From: a virus
IMG/VR virus record: IMGVR_UViG_3300025128_000200
Location: 1 to 31,089 of that record
Length of the DNA stretch: 31,089 nt
Reading direction: 5' to 3' (one strand)
Shown in pieces: positions 20,979 to 29,717 of the stretch. The notes beneath the pieces are model-generated. The model was not told the origin of the DNA, searched no databases, and saw nothing but the letters and a program-made list of their open reading frames with translations. Position numbers and translations under genes: made by a program. Position 1 is the stretch's first letter. Each line of letters opens with the position of its first letter.

Positions 20979-21437
20979 ATGCCTAACGGCTATCAGACAC
21001 TGACACTCAAGCAAGAAAAGTTTGCTAGAAAGTTTGTTCTCAATGGCGGCAACGCTTCGCAAGCCTACCGCGACAGCTACAATTGCGCGAATATGTCAGA
21101 GAAGACGATAGGACGAACCGCGCATGCGTTAGCGCGAGAGAACCACAAAGTCGCCGCAAAAATAGAAGAAATAAAACAGCAACAATCCGACTTTCAAGCG
21201 ATCACCTTTGAGGAAATCGGCGGCTATTTGCGGCGCGCGGTCGATGGCGCGACGGCTGCGGGGCAGCACGGCGCGGCCTCGCAAGCTGCCGTCGCACTTG
21301 GCAAGCTGGCCGGATTGTACGTTGAAAAACAAAAGGTTAGCGTTGACGACGCGCGCGAACACCTCGACGCAGTGCAGACCCTGGCGGACGAGCCAGACGA
21401 CGACGAGACAGAGAAAAAGGTCGTCAATTTCCGCTGA
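20979..21437 (+). CDS. terS: Terminase small subunit (Terminase_2-like)
   Basis: 152 residues from the ATG at 20979; reading frames upstream lack a ribosome binding site. The N-terminus matches the small-terminase HTH layout: LTLKQEKFARKFVLNGGNAS, then AYRDSYNCANMSEKTIGRTA. A central helical oligomerisation region and an acidic C-terminus (DEPDDDETEKK) follow. It should recognise the packaging site and regulate the large subunit. It is the first gene of the late packaging block, preceded by an unusual leader hairpin. Confidence 0.85.
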   Translation: MPNGYQTLTLKQEKFARKFVLNGGNASQAYRDSYNCANMSEKTIGRTAHALARENHKVAAKIEEIKQQQSDFQAITFEEIGGYLRRAVDGATAAGQHGAASQAAVALGKLAGLYVEKQKVSVDDAREHLDAVQTLADEPDDDETEKKVVNFR

Positions 21438-21614
21438 TATTGTAATATCTGGCGGCGTTCCGCTCGTAACCTGTTGAAAACAAACACTTGTCAAATGTTG
21501 GTTTAACATCTGGCCGTGCGTCAAGCCGTTTAAACGGCTGAATTTGGCGCAGACCCCCCCCGGTCGCGCAGCGCGGGCGGGCGCACATAAATGTATAGCC
21601 GCCGCGTATAGTTA
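21436..21614. other. Intergenic region between terminase genes with two palindromes; possible packaging site
   Basis: About 177 bases without a gene. It holds GATATT-GT-AATATC (21436-21449), the dyad ATGTT-GGTTT-AACAT (21495-21509) and a 16-bp perfect palindrome AGCCGTTTAAACGGCT (21524-21539), followed by a GC-rich stretch (21549-21585). Packaging sites of many phages lie within or beside the small terminase gene, so pac or cos is possible. No promoter or terminator is clear. Confidence 0.4.
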
Positions 21615-23039
21615 ATGAGCGAAAACGCACAAATGGCCGAAAAACAGGGTGCATGGACCGCATTCATCAAGCGGTACAAAGACGATCCGGTCGGCTACTG
21701 CAAGCGCGTCATCGGCATGGAACCGCTCCCCTGGCAAGCCGACGTTATGCGCGCCATCGCAAGCGGCGAGCGTCGGCTAAGCATCCGCAGCGGCCACGGC
21801 GTCGGAAAGTCATCCTGCGCTGCAACATTGCTGCTGTGGTACATGACAACCCGCTATCCATGTAAGGTAGTCGTCACGGCCCCCACGGCTGCCCAGCTTT
21901 ATGACGCGTTATTCGCGGAAACAAAACGCCGCCTAAAAGAACTACCCCCGGCCATCAACAAGCTATTTGAGGCCACCAGCGACAGAATTGTGCTGAAAAG
22001 CAGCCCCACTGAGGCTTTTTGCTCGGCACGCACCAGCAGCCGCGAACGCCCGGAATCTTTGGCCGGCGTCCACAGCGAAAACGTGCTTCTGATCGTCGAT
22101 GAAGCCAGCGGCGTGCCCGAAGAAGTATACGAGAGCGCGGCGGGCAGCATGAGCGGCCACAACGCCACCACCCTGCTTCTCGGCAACCCCGTGCGCGGCA
22201 ACGGATTCTTTTACAGAACGCATACGGAACTCGCTCCCGATTGGTGGACGCAAAAGGTCTCTTGCTATGACAACCCCCTGGTTAGCGATGACTTCATCCG
22301 CGACATGGGCGCGAGATATGGCGAAAGCAGCAACAGCTTCCGTGTCCGCGTGCTGGGCGAGTTTCCGCAAGCGGACGAGGATACGCTTGTGCCGCTGCAC
22401 CTCATCGAAGCGGCCTTAGTCCGCGACGTTGAAGCATCGGAGACGGCCCCCGTCATATGGGGCGTTGATTGCGCCCGGTACGGCAGCGACAGATCGGCCC
22501 TTGCAAAGCGCCGGGGAAACACGCTGATGGAGCCGCCCAAGACGTGGCGCGACAAATCAACGATGGAATTGTGCGGCATCATCCAGTCCGAATATGACTC
22601 CACCCCCATCATGGACCGCCCCGACGAGATTTGCATCGACGTGATCGGCATCGGCGCGGGCGTTGTGGACCGCTGCATCGAACTAGATTTACCGGCGCGT
22701 GGCATCAACGTCGCCGAGAGCGCCAGCATGGGGCAGAAATACATGCGGCTGCGCGACGAGCTTTGGTATCGCTGCCGCGAGTGGTTTGAGGCTAAGGACT
22801 GTCACATTCCCGACGATCAGACACTGGTCGCGGAAATCGCCGCACCGCGCTTCGCATTCACGTCATCGGGTAAAATTAAGATCGAAAGCAAGGACGAGAT
22901 GCGCAAGCGCGGCATCAAATCGCCCGACCTCGCAGATGCTTTCTGTCTAACATTTGCCAGCAACGCAGTCGTTGGCGCGCACGGCACCCGCTATGCGTGG
23001 AACCGCCACTTTGAGCCGGACACAAGTTATGTTGTTTAA
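21615..23039 (+). CDS. terL: Terminase large subunit
   Basis: 474 residues. ATPase domain: Walker A SGHGVGKSS (residues 59-67) and Walker B LLIVDEAS (D162, E163). The nuclease domain has the three acidic positions of the RNase H-like fold: D285 in WGVDCARYG, D342 in CIDVIGIG, and D438/D441 in SPDLADAF. It powers DNA translocation into the prohead and cuts the concatemer. There is no obvious Shine-Dalgarno sequence before the ATG. The next gene starts 11 bases before its stop. Confidence 0.95.
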   Translation: MSENAQMAEKQGAWTAFIKRYKDDPVGYCKRVIGMEPLPWQADVMRAIASGERRLSIRSGHGVGKSSCAATLLLWYMTTRYPCKVVVTAPTAAQLYDALFAETKRRLKELPPAINKLFEATSDRIVLKSSPTEAFCSARTSSRERPESLAGVHSENVLLIVDEASGVPEEVYESAAGSMSGHNATTLLLGNPVRGNGFFYRTHTELAPDWWTQKVSCYDNPLVSDDFIRDMGARYGESSNSFRVRVLGEFPQADEDTLVPLHLIEAALVRDVEASETAPVIWGVDCARYGSDRSALAKRRGNTLMEPPKTWRDKSTMELCGIIQSEYDSTPIMDRPDEICIDVIGIGAGVVDRCIELDLPARGINVAESASMGQKYMRLRDELWYRCREWFEAKDCHIPDDQTLVAEIAAPRFAFTSSGKIKIESKDEMRKRGIKSPDLADAFCLTFASNAVVGAHGTRYAWNRHFEPDTSYVV

Positions 23040-23871
23040 CGCTTTGCCCGACAGCCCTTTCGCGGATAGCTACGACCAGTTCGGCATTCCCGTAGCCCAA
23101 AGCTACAACCAATTCAGCCCCCCGGCAGCCCCGGACTACAGCACCGCGCCGCTCGGCAGCCCATTATTTGCTCACCCGCAAACGACCCTGCCGCGTATGA
23201 CAACCACGGACCCGGCGTTTCATCAGGCGGCTGCGGGGCAAGCAAATGCGCGAGCAGCGCAAAGTTACAATGATTGGCAGGACTTTGACGGCGACGTGGA
23301 CGACGCCCCACTGCCGACGGTAAGCAGCACCTCTTTCAACGTAGCGGACGCGATATTCACGGCGCTGGGGTTAATCAACCCAGCTTTCGGGCTCTTGTCG
23401 CTGCCGTATACGGCGGTGCGCGGTTACAACTATTTCTTCGGCGACGACGAAGCCGAGACACAGAACATGACGCCATTTGGGATCGACCCGGAGGGTCTGT
23501 TTACTGGCATCGGTGGCCGTACTGGCGCAGACGATACATCGGACGACCCAGATGTGTCTTCCGGGGCCGATGCAGCGGCAGCAGCGGTTGGGTTTGATGT
23601 TGACGATACGGAAATGGCGGCGGAAATGACCACCGACGACAGCCCCAGCGACGACGGTGCGGGCAGCCCTAGTGACTCGGGCGATGACCCGGGCGGGCCG
23701 TTTCACCACGGCGGCCTGTTAGGCGGCAGCGGCCCCAAGGACATAACGGCTGAAGGCGGCGAGTACATCATCCGCAAGTCTGCGGTCAAAAAATATGGAC
23801 GCAGCCTCTTTGACGATCTGAATGAAAGCAAGATCGGCAAGCGTCAGTTGAAAGGTTTGTTGGATGCCTAA
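23029..23871 (+). CDS. Virion structural protein with conserved C-terminal module
   Basis: 280 residues from the ATG at 23029, overlapping the terminase end. The N-terminus is low complexity (repeated SYDQF, SYNQF). A hydrophobic stretch near residues 110-135 (FTALGLINPAFGLLSLPYTA) and a long acidic Gly/Ser/Asp region follow. The C-terminus has GGLLGGSGPKDITAEGGEYI, then IRKSAVKKYG. That Gly-rich, GGEY(V/I)I-type ending is frequent in structural proteins of short-tailed phages. It may be a head or ejection component; the exact role is unknown. Confidence 0.6.
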   Translation: MLFNALPDSPFADSYDQFGIPVAQSYNQFSPPAAPDYSTAPLGSPLFAHPQTTLPRMTTTDPAFHQAAAGQANARAAQSYNDWQDFDGDVDDAPLPTVSSTSFNVADAIFTALGLINPAFGLLSLPYTAVRGYNYFFGDDEAETQNMTPFGIDPEGLFTGIGGRTGADDTSDDPDVSSGADAAAAAVGFDVDDTEMAAEMTTDDSPSDDGAGSPSDSGDDPGGPFHHGGLLGGSGPKDITAEGGEYIIRKSAVKKYGRSLFDDLNESKIGKRQLKGLLDA

Positions 23872-23977
23872 AGTCGGAAAAAAGCATTTCAGCTATAGCA
23901 AGGCAGGCCGCAAGGCAGCCCAGGCATACGCCAAGAAAACCGGCAAGAAGGTGACGAGGAAAAGGCGTGGGCGTTGA
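23864..23977 (+). CDS. 37-residue basic protein, conserved small phage type
   Basis: ATG at 23864, overlapping the end of the previous gene. The sequence starts MPKVGKKHFSYSKAGRKAAQ and ends in a run of Lys/Arg. Short MPKVG..HF.Y...G-type proteins near portal genes are common in phages and remain uncharacterised. The high positive charge (nearly half Lys/Arg) suggests DNA or acidic scaffold binding. Confidence 0.6.
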   Translation: MPKVGKKHFSYSKAGRKAAQAYAKKTGKKVTRKRRGR

Positions 23978-24116
23978 GATTCCGCGCAACGCGCAACCGT
24001 TTACGATGGTTTACACGCGCGACCGCAGCAAGCCGCCACCGCCGCCCAAGCGCGGGCGTCCTAAGAAAGTGAAAAATGACAAGTCTGCTAAACCAGCCAT
24101 CCGGCCTGTTCGCTGA
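23967..24116 (+). CDS. 49-residue AT-hook-like protein
   Basis: GTG start at 23967, overlapping the previous gene. It contains PPPPPKRGRPKK, a clear AT-hook core (GRP flanked by basic residues), in an otherwise unstructured, basic peptide. It ends inside the next gene (stop at 24114-24116). AT-hooks bind the minor groove of AT-rich DNA, so it may be packaged with or bound to phage DNA. The evidence is the motif alone. Confidence 0.5.
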   Translation: MGVEIPRNAQPFTMVYTRDRSKPPPPPKRGRPKKVKNDKSAKPAIRPVR

Positions 24117-26148
24117 TCCGCGCGAGGCGTGGCTGGCGAATTTGCTTGATCCAAGCGTAGGGAATCGGTCTGCGATCCTGCCGCTGGTTGAGGTTGGCGG
24201 CGACGATACTGGACGCGGCAGCGTTGAATTTGGCGCGCCGCAATTTCTGGTGGACATGCTGAAAAGCGCAATGCTTCCAGGCGCAGCCGCGCAGGGTTAC
24301 CAACCGGCACCGGAAGAAGTCACGCAGATGGCTATGGATACGATGCTCGGCGGCGGCTTGTTAGGCCGCGCACCTTCCGGCGCGTTGGGCATGAACCTTT
24401 GGCACGGCGGGCCTCATAAGTGGGCACCGGAGCCAGACTTCCCGCATGGACGCCCCCGCCTTGACAAGATGGGAACGGGCGAAGGCGCGCAGGCGTATGG
24501 GCATGGGTTTTATTCGGCGGCATCACCAAAGGTCGCAAAAACCTATCAATCAAAAGTGTCGGCAATGCAGGGGGGCGCGAAACCAACGATTGATGGCATT
24601 CCTATTGATTGGGATGACCCTGTTCAAACGGCAGCTTTTGAACTTGCGCGACATAACGGCGACAGAGCCGCAGCCGCTGATTTTCACGCAAAAACCTTCA
24701 AATCTGGCGAGGATAACGCTGCGGTGAAGATACTGCGGTCAAATCAAAAATTACCGAATGTTAGTTTTCCAGGCTCTCTCTACAAACTCGACATTCCCGA
24801 CGCCGATGTTGCGAAGTATCTTGATTGGGATGCGCCGGTGAGTGAGCAGCCGGAAGGCGTAAGAAAAATAATAAATGGGATGTCTGGCGGTTTGCGTCCG
24901 TTCCGCTGGCAGACTTTAAAAAATCTTAGGCGTCAAGGTTTGGACGCGCTGGGGCAAGTCTCGGACGCGGATGATTTTGTAAATATGTTTGAAGATGGCG
25001 CGCAACAGGCCCGTGCCGCTCTTGATGGTCCACGTTGGGAATTTGAGCAGGGCATTTCTAATATGGAAATGGCGCTCTCTGAATTAGGAATAGAAACGCC
25101 GCTACGCAATAGGTTGAGGGCGTTAAGGACCGGTTCCGGTAAACTGGAAACGCCTGATGGGATGACGGGCAACGAATTTTATAAACATCTAGCCATCGCA
25201 ACAGGTAGCGACGAAGCCGCCAGCGCCGCCCTCCGCAAAGCAGGCATCCCCGGCCTCAAATATTTTGATGGAAGTAGTCGCGGCAAGGGTGAAGGCACCC
25301 GCAACTATGTGACGTGGGATCAGGAAGTTTTGGATCGTTCCAAAATTCTGGAACGGGATGGCGAGTCTTTGGTCGCTAATTCAATGGCGTCAAAAGGCGT
25401 AAATCTGTATAATATAAAGCCTCGCGAGGCTCGTCCTTTCGAGGCGGATTATCCGAAGGGAGCGCCGACGAATGCCGAAGGATTACTCACCACAACCATC
25501 GACGGCGACCCCATCAATGTCGGCGGACGAGTCGTGGGCCGAGTGGAAAGCGGATTGGATCAAGCCTTCCCGGCAACGCAAAGTTCCTATGACGCCATCG
25601 CAAAGGAAGGAACGGGCAGACCTGCTGCGCTGGTGGCGCGATCGGACCTTGGACGTGGAACTCACGGGGCAACGCGAGTCGACCCGGAAACGAAGCGACC
25701 GTTAGGCGTTGCCTTATCGCGGGATTTAAATCCGGCGCAGTTGCAAAGTGTGTATGCCCATGAAATTGGGCATGTCATCGATCAGCTTGCCGGAGAAATT
25801 ACCCCCAGCGGCATCAGCAAAGAATTAAAGGCGTTATATAATTGGGCGAACAACCCCAACAGAAACGCACAGGGCGAGCCATACCAGAAAACTAAATCTG
25901 GAAATTTGAAGCTGTGGACCCCCGAACACGCTGGCTATAAAAAATCGGACGTTGAGCGCGAATATATAGCCGAGGCGATCCGCGCCTATATGTCCGACCC
26001 CAACGCGATGAAAACAGACTACCCAAAAACGGCGGCGTTTCTTCGCAAGAAAATCAACAACGACCCAAACGTCCGCGACATAATTCAATTTAACATGGGC
26101 GGGGGTCTGCCGCTTGGGTTGTTTGGTTCTTCGGAGGAAGACATTTGA
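24076..26148 (+). CDS. Polyvalent protein: ADP-ribosyltransferase (ART-PolyVal-like) plus zincin metallopeptidase
   Basis: 690 residues. Residues about 107-430 match the ART-PolyVal layout of phage and mobile-element polyvalent proteins: WHGGPHKW (H110), GTGEGAQAYGHGFYSA (136-148), and near the end GLKYFDGSSRGKGEGTRNYV, then TWD. A C-terminal domain (about 530-680) has the zinc-peptidase motif HEIGH (H562-E563-H566), followed by an EYIAEAIRAYM helix that may supply a further ligand. Known polyvalent proteins are delivered with the DNA or act early on host or defence targets. Its place between terminase and portal fits a virion-carried effector. The substrate is unknown. Confidence 0.75.
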   Translation: MTSLLNQPSGLFADPREAWLANLLDPSVGNRSAILPLVEVGGDDTGRGSVEFGAPQFLVDMLKSAMLPGAAAQGYQPAPEEVTQMAMDTMLGGGLLGRAPSGALGMNLWHGGPHKWAPEPDFPHGRPRLDKMGTGEGAQAYGHGFYSAASPKVAKTYQSKVSAMQGGAKPTIDGIPIDWDDPVQTAAFELARHNGDRAAAADFHAKTFKSGEDNAAVKILRSNQKLPNVSFPGSLYKLDIPDADVAKYLDWDAPVSEQPEGVRKIINGMSGGLRPFRWQTLKNLRRQGLDALGQVSDADDFVNMFEDGAQQARAALDGPRWEFEQGISNMEMALSELGIETPLRNRLRALRTGSGKLETPDGMTGNEFYKHLAIATGSDEAASAALRKAGIPGLKYFDGSSRGKGEGTRNYVTWDQEVLDRSKILERDGESLVANSMASKGVNLYNIKPREARPFEADYPKGAPTNAEGLLTTTIDGDPINVGGRVVGRVESGLDQAFPATQSSYDAIAKEGTGRPAALVARSDLGRGTHGATRVDPETKRPLGVALSRDLNPAQLQSVYAHEIGHVIDQLAGEITPSGISKELKALYNWANNPNRNAQGEPYQKTKSGNLKLWTPEHAGYKKSDVEREYIAEAIRAYMSDPNAMKTDYPKTAAFLRKKINNDPNVRDIIQFNMGGGLPLGLFGSSEEDI

Positions 26149-26345
26149 GCGACCTCCCCACCCGCCGCCATCAAATAAGCGAAACAGTCGGGCCGTTTAT
26201 CGTCAGCGTCGGCTTCGATCCGCGCGACGGGAAACCGTGCGAGGTTTTTATAACCAAGCGCGCAAAACCCGGCACCGACCTCGACAGGCATCTTTACGAT
26301 TTAGGCGTTGCTGCCTCGAAACTCATGCAGGGCGAACATGGCTAA
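26145..26345 (+). CDS. TSCPD-like small protein
   Basis: 66 residues with a TTG start overlapping the previous stop (TTGA) and GGAGG 7-8 bases upstream. The pattern GPFIVSVGFDPRDGKPCEVF ... GTDLDRHLYDLGVAASKLMQ resembles the small TSCPD domain found at the end of B12-dependent ribonucleotide reductases and as free-standing phage proteins next to portal genes. The function of the free form is not established. It overlaps the portal start by 8 bases. Confidence 0.55.
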   Translation: MSDLPTRRHQISETVGPFIVSVGFDPRDGKPCEVFITKRAKPGTDLDRHLYDLGVAASKLMQGEHG

Positions 26346-28392
26346 AAAAGACGATATTGAATTCCATGGAATCGTCCGCAATGAAATCGAATCTGCGGTC
26401 AACTACCACGACACGGAGTTGTCGTCAGACCGCATCGAGACGATGGATTATTATCTGGGCGAGCCGTTCGGCAATGAACTAGATGGCCGCTCTGCGGTCG
26501 TCAGCAGCGACGTTGCCGATACGATTGAGGCGATGCTGCCCAGCCTGATGAAGATTTTCACGGCATCGGGCGATTTTGTGCGTTTCGCGCCGCGCGGGCC
26601 GGAAGATGTTGAGGCTGCTGACCAGGCAACTGACTATGTCAATTTCATCCTCAACAGCGACAATAATGGCTTCGTAATTCTTCACAATTTCTTGAAGGAC
26701 GCGCTGCTATTCAAATATGGCGTTGTAAAAAGCTACTACGACGAAACGGAGACTGTTACAGAAGACAGTTATATTGGCCTCACCGAAGACGAACTAACGG
26801 CATTACTTGCCGACCCTGATATCGAAGTGGTCGAGCAGGAGATGGAGTCGATGGGCGAGGATCAGGTTTTGCCCGACGGCACCGTCCTCCCGGCACCGAT
26901 GACTTTTGACGTGCGCGTGAAGAAAACGGAACGCGACGGTCGCGTCTGCGTCGAGAACATTCCGCCAGAGGAATTCCTGTTTAATCGCCGCGCTAAGTCG
27001 ATGGACGACTGCCGCTTCGCGGCGCATCGGACACGGCTGCCAGCAAGCGATCTCATTGCGATGGGCTACGACCGCGAGTTGGTTGAAAGCAACGCCGGAT
27101 TTAACGAGGTTGACGACGAGCGGCAAGAGCGTTTCGAGGATCTAGAAAGCGGCCAGGAAGACAGCACGCTCGATCCCAGCCAGCAGAGCGTACTTTATAC
27201 AGAGGCGTATATTAAGACCGACTACGACGATGACGGCATCGCGGAACTGCGCCGCGTCTGCTGCATCGGTGCAGGGTATGAGATCGTCAAGAACGAACCG
27301 TATGGCATGATGCCGTTCAGCGTCGTGTCGCCGATCTTGATGCCGCACCGCATGGTAGGCCGCAGCATTGCGGAGTTGGTCAAGGACTTGCAGGAAATCA
27401 AGTCGTCGCTGCTTCGCCAGCAACTTGATAATGTTTATTTGACCAACAACGCGCGCATCGCAGCGGTCGAAGGTCAGGTGAATATTGACGACCTTATGAG
27501 CAACCGCCCCGGCGGCGTTGTCAGAATGCGCGCCCCCGGAATGGTGCAGCCGATTACGCCGCCGGCCATCAACCAGATGGCTTTTCCGTTGCTGCAATAT
27601 ATCGATCAGGTTAAGGAAAACCGCACGGGTATGACCAAGGCAAGCCAGGGGCTTGACCCTGACAGTTTGCAATCGTCTACCCGCGCAGCGGTTGCGGCCA
27701 CGATTAGCGCAAGTCAGCAAAAGATCGAAATGATCGCGCGCGTCTTCGCCGAAACCGGCGTGAAGCATTTGATGCAATCAATTTTGCGGCTGGTGCAGAC
27801 CTATCAGCAGGGGCCGCGCATCGTGCGGCTGCGGAATAAATTCGTTCCGATGGACCCGCAGGAGTGGGATACCGAATTTGATACGATCATCGAGGTCGGC
27901 ATCGGCACCGGGGATACGGAAAAGCGCATCGCGGTCCTTACGCAAGTGGCGCAGAAGCAGGAAGAAATTCTCACAAAGCTGGGCGTCGCCAATCCGTTAT
28001 GCACGCTGCAGCAATACCGCGACACGTTGGCGCGGATTATTGAATTGTCTGGCTTCAAGGACAGCAGCGCTTTCTTGCTCGACCCCGACAACCTGCCGCC
28101 AGAATTGCAACAGAAAATCCAGGCGCGCCATTCGGAGCAGAAATCGCCGCAGGATGAAGTCATCGAACTGGAACGTGCGAAAGCGCAGGCCGAGATCGAA
28201 AGCGACCGCATGAAGATGCAGGCCGAGATTGAAATGAAGCGTGAAAAGGCTGCTGCCGAGATGCAGTTGAAGCGCGAAGAAATGCAAATGAAGATGGAAT
28301 TGCGCGCCCAAGAGATGCAGATGGAAGCGCAGCTTCGCGGCATCGAAGCATCAACCGGCATCGACATTAGCGCCAACCTGCCGCGCGCCTGA
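26338..28392 (+). CDS. Portal protein (P22/SU10-like)
   Basis: 684 residues from the ATG at 26338. The N-terminal region has DTELSSDRIETMDYYLGEPF and GRSAVVSSDVADTIEAMLPS, typical of large P22/SU10-type portals. The central region (FVILHNFLKDALLFKYGVVK, MPHRMVGRSIAELVKDLQEI) and the stem segment with NRTGMTKASQGLDPDSLQ also match. The last 110 residues are a long charged coiled coil (repeats such as MQLKREEMQMKMEL) that could form the barrel extending into the head. It forms the dodecameric DNA channel. The order portal, small protein, scaffold, capsid is the standard module. Confidence 0.92.
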   Translation: MAKKDDIEFHGIVRNEIESAVNYHDTELSSDRIETMDYYLGEPFGNELDGRSAVVSSDVADTIEAMLPSLMKIFTASGDFVRFAPRGPEDVEAADQATDYVNFILNSDNNGFVILHNFLKDALLFKYGVVKSYYDETETVTEDSYIGLTEDELTALLADPDIEVVEQEMESMGEDQVLPDGTVLPAPMTFDVRVKKTERDGRVCVENIPPEEFLFNRRAKSMDDCRFAAHRTRLPASDLIAMGYDRELVESNAGFNEVDDERQERFEDLESGQEDSTLDPSQQSVLYTEAYIKTDYDDDGIAELRRVCCIGAGYEIVKNEPYGMMPFSVVSPILMPHRMVGRSIAELVKDLQEIKSSLLRQQLDNVYLTNNARIAAVEGQVNIDDLMSNRPGGVVRMRAPGMVQPITPPAINQMAFPLLQYIDQVKENRTGMTKASQGLDPDSLQSSTRAAVAATISASQQKIEMIARVFAETGVKHLMQSILRLVQTYQQGPRIVRLRNKFVPMDPQEWDTEFDTIIEVGIGTGDTEKRIAVLTQVAQKQEEILTKLGVANPLCTLQQYRDTLARIIELSGFKDSSAFLLDPDNLPPELQQKIQARHSEQKSPQDEVIELERAKAQAEIESDRMKMQAEIEMKREKAAAEMQLKREEMQMKMELRAQEMQMEAQLRGIEASTGIDISANLPRA

Positions 28393-28658
28393 TGGACGAA
28401 GGTAAGCGCAGAGCGGAAATCTACCGCGCCGTAAAGGCGAAGGAAGTTTTCCGCAACGAGATTTTCACCGAGGCGCTGGATTATCTGCGCGAGCGGTACA
28501 AGTCGGAATGGGCCGCGTCATCGTACAGCGATATCAGTGGTCGCGAGCGTCTGTATTTTTTGATGCAGGCGCTGGAAGAATTCCACGGCCATCTCAAAAG
28601 CGTCATTGAAACCGGCGCGATGGCCGAGGACGAGGTGCATCGTCAATCGATGCACTGA
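28392..28658 (+). CDS. Small conserved protein between portal and scaffold
   Basis: 88 residues, ATG overlapping the portal stop (TGATG). It is all helical and charged: EVFRNEIFTEALDYLRERYK ... SGRERLYFLMQALEEFHGHL, then KSVIETG. Proteins of this length and pattern follow portal genes in many phages; I know no assigned function. A head-assembly accessory role is likely by context. Confidence 0.65.
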   Translation: MDEGKRRAEIYRAVKAKEVFRNEIFTEALDYLRERYKSEWAASSYSDISGRERLYFLMQALEEFHGHLKSVIETGAMAEDEVHRQSMH

Positions 28659-28697
28659 CCAAGCCGCAAGGCAGTCACATTTAATTTTGGAGATTTT

Positions 28698-29708
28698 ATG
28701 AGCGAAGCAACCGCGCAAGCGACTCCGCTGTCTATTGCGTCTGCAGTAGACTCCCTTCTTGCCGCCGAAGCCCCCGTTGAGGAAACGCCGCCGCAGCCGG
28801 AAGTTGTTGCCGAAACCGAAGAAGAGGTTGAGGTCGAAGCCGCCGAGGAAGCCGAGGAAGCCGAGGACATCTTGCAGGCCGATGAGGCCGAAGAAGATGA
28901 AACCGAGGAAGCCGAGGAAGCCGAGGAGGTAGTCGAAGCCGTCGAACCACAAACATATCGTGTTCGCGTCGGCGACGATGAGGTCGATCTGACGCTCGAC
29001 GAGTTGCAGTCGGGCTATATGCGTCAGAGCGACTATACGCGCAAAACGCAGCAAGTCGCCGAAGGCCGAAAAAAGGCCGCAGCGGAACTGCAGGCGCTTG
29101 AGGCGCAGCGTCATAGCTACGCCGAACAACTCGCAGCCGTCGAGGCCGCGCTTCAGCAATCAGAGCCGACCCAAGAATTTTGGGAAAATCTGAATGCGGA
29201 AGACCCGCTTGAATACATTCGTCAGCGTGACGCCTATCGCGACCGAAGGGAAGCGATGGCCCAAGTGCAGGCGGAAAAGGAGCGGGTACATCAGGAGCAA
29301 ATGGCAACCCTACAAGCGCAGGCGCAGGAGAGTTTGCAGCAGGAGGGCCAACGACTTTTGCAAGCCATCCCCGAATGGCGTGACCCGGATGTGGCGCAGA
29401 AAGAGAAGACTGCGGTCTACTCGTATGCGCAACGGCATCTCGGTTACACCGCAGACGAATTACAGGCTGCGGGAGATCATCGTGCAATCAATGCGCTTCG
29501 CAAGGCGTATCTGTACGACGAGCTTATGAAGCAAAAGCCCGCCGCAACGAAAAAGGCGAAAAAGGCTCCAAAGATGGCAAAAGCCGGGCAACCTACGACG
29601 AAACGCGAGACTTCAGCGAAAAGGAAGCGGCAACAGCTTCAGAGCATCGGCAAGCAGAAAGGCTCTAAGGCCATGGATGCTGCCGTGGATTATCTTCTCA
29701 ACACATAG
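28698..29708 (+). CDS. Scaffolding protein
   Basis: 336 residues, GGAG 8 bases before the ATG. The N-terminal 80 residues are extremely acidic with repeated EEAEEAE units encoded by a short GCCGAGGAA repeat. Then comes YRVRVGDDEVDLTLDELQSG and YMRQSDYTRKTQQVAEGRK, a segment characteristic of phage scaffold-type proteins. A long coiled coil follows (about 130-230), and the C-terminus is Lys-rich, as expected for capsid binding. It should organise the capsid protein into proheads and then leave or be degraded. It is directly upstream of the major capsid gene. Confidence 0.85.
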   Translation: MSEATAQATPLSIASAVDSLLAAEAPVEETPPQPEVVAETEEEVEVEAAEEAEEAEDILQADEAEEDETEEAEEAEEVVEAVEPQTYRVRVGDDEVDLTLDELQSGYMRQSDYTRKTQQVAEGRKKAAAELQALEAQRHSYAEQLAAVEAALQQSEPTQEFWENLNAEDPLEYIRQRDAYRDRREAMAQVQAEKERVHQEQMATLQAQAQESLQQEGQRLLQAIPEWRDPDVAQKEKTAVYSYAQRHLGYTADELQAAGDHRAINALRKAYLYDELMKQKPAATKKAKKAPKMAKAGQPTTKRETSAKRKRQQLQSIGKQKGSKAMDAAVDYLLNT

Positions 29709-29717
29709 GAGGCCATA

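Noticed and set aside
27142-28376. Two long minus-strand open frames opposite the portal gene
   Set aside because: The portal protein is unambiguous on the plus strand. The antisense products are His/Ser/Cys-rich shadow sequences without ribosome binding sites.
28732-29487. Minus-strand open frame of about 250 codons opposite the scaffold gene
   Set aside because: It reflects the biased codons of the acidic repeat region on the plus strand; its Arg/Pro/Leu repeats mirror the Glu/Ala repeats.
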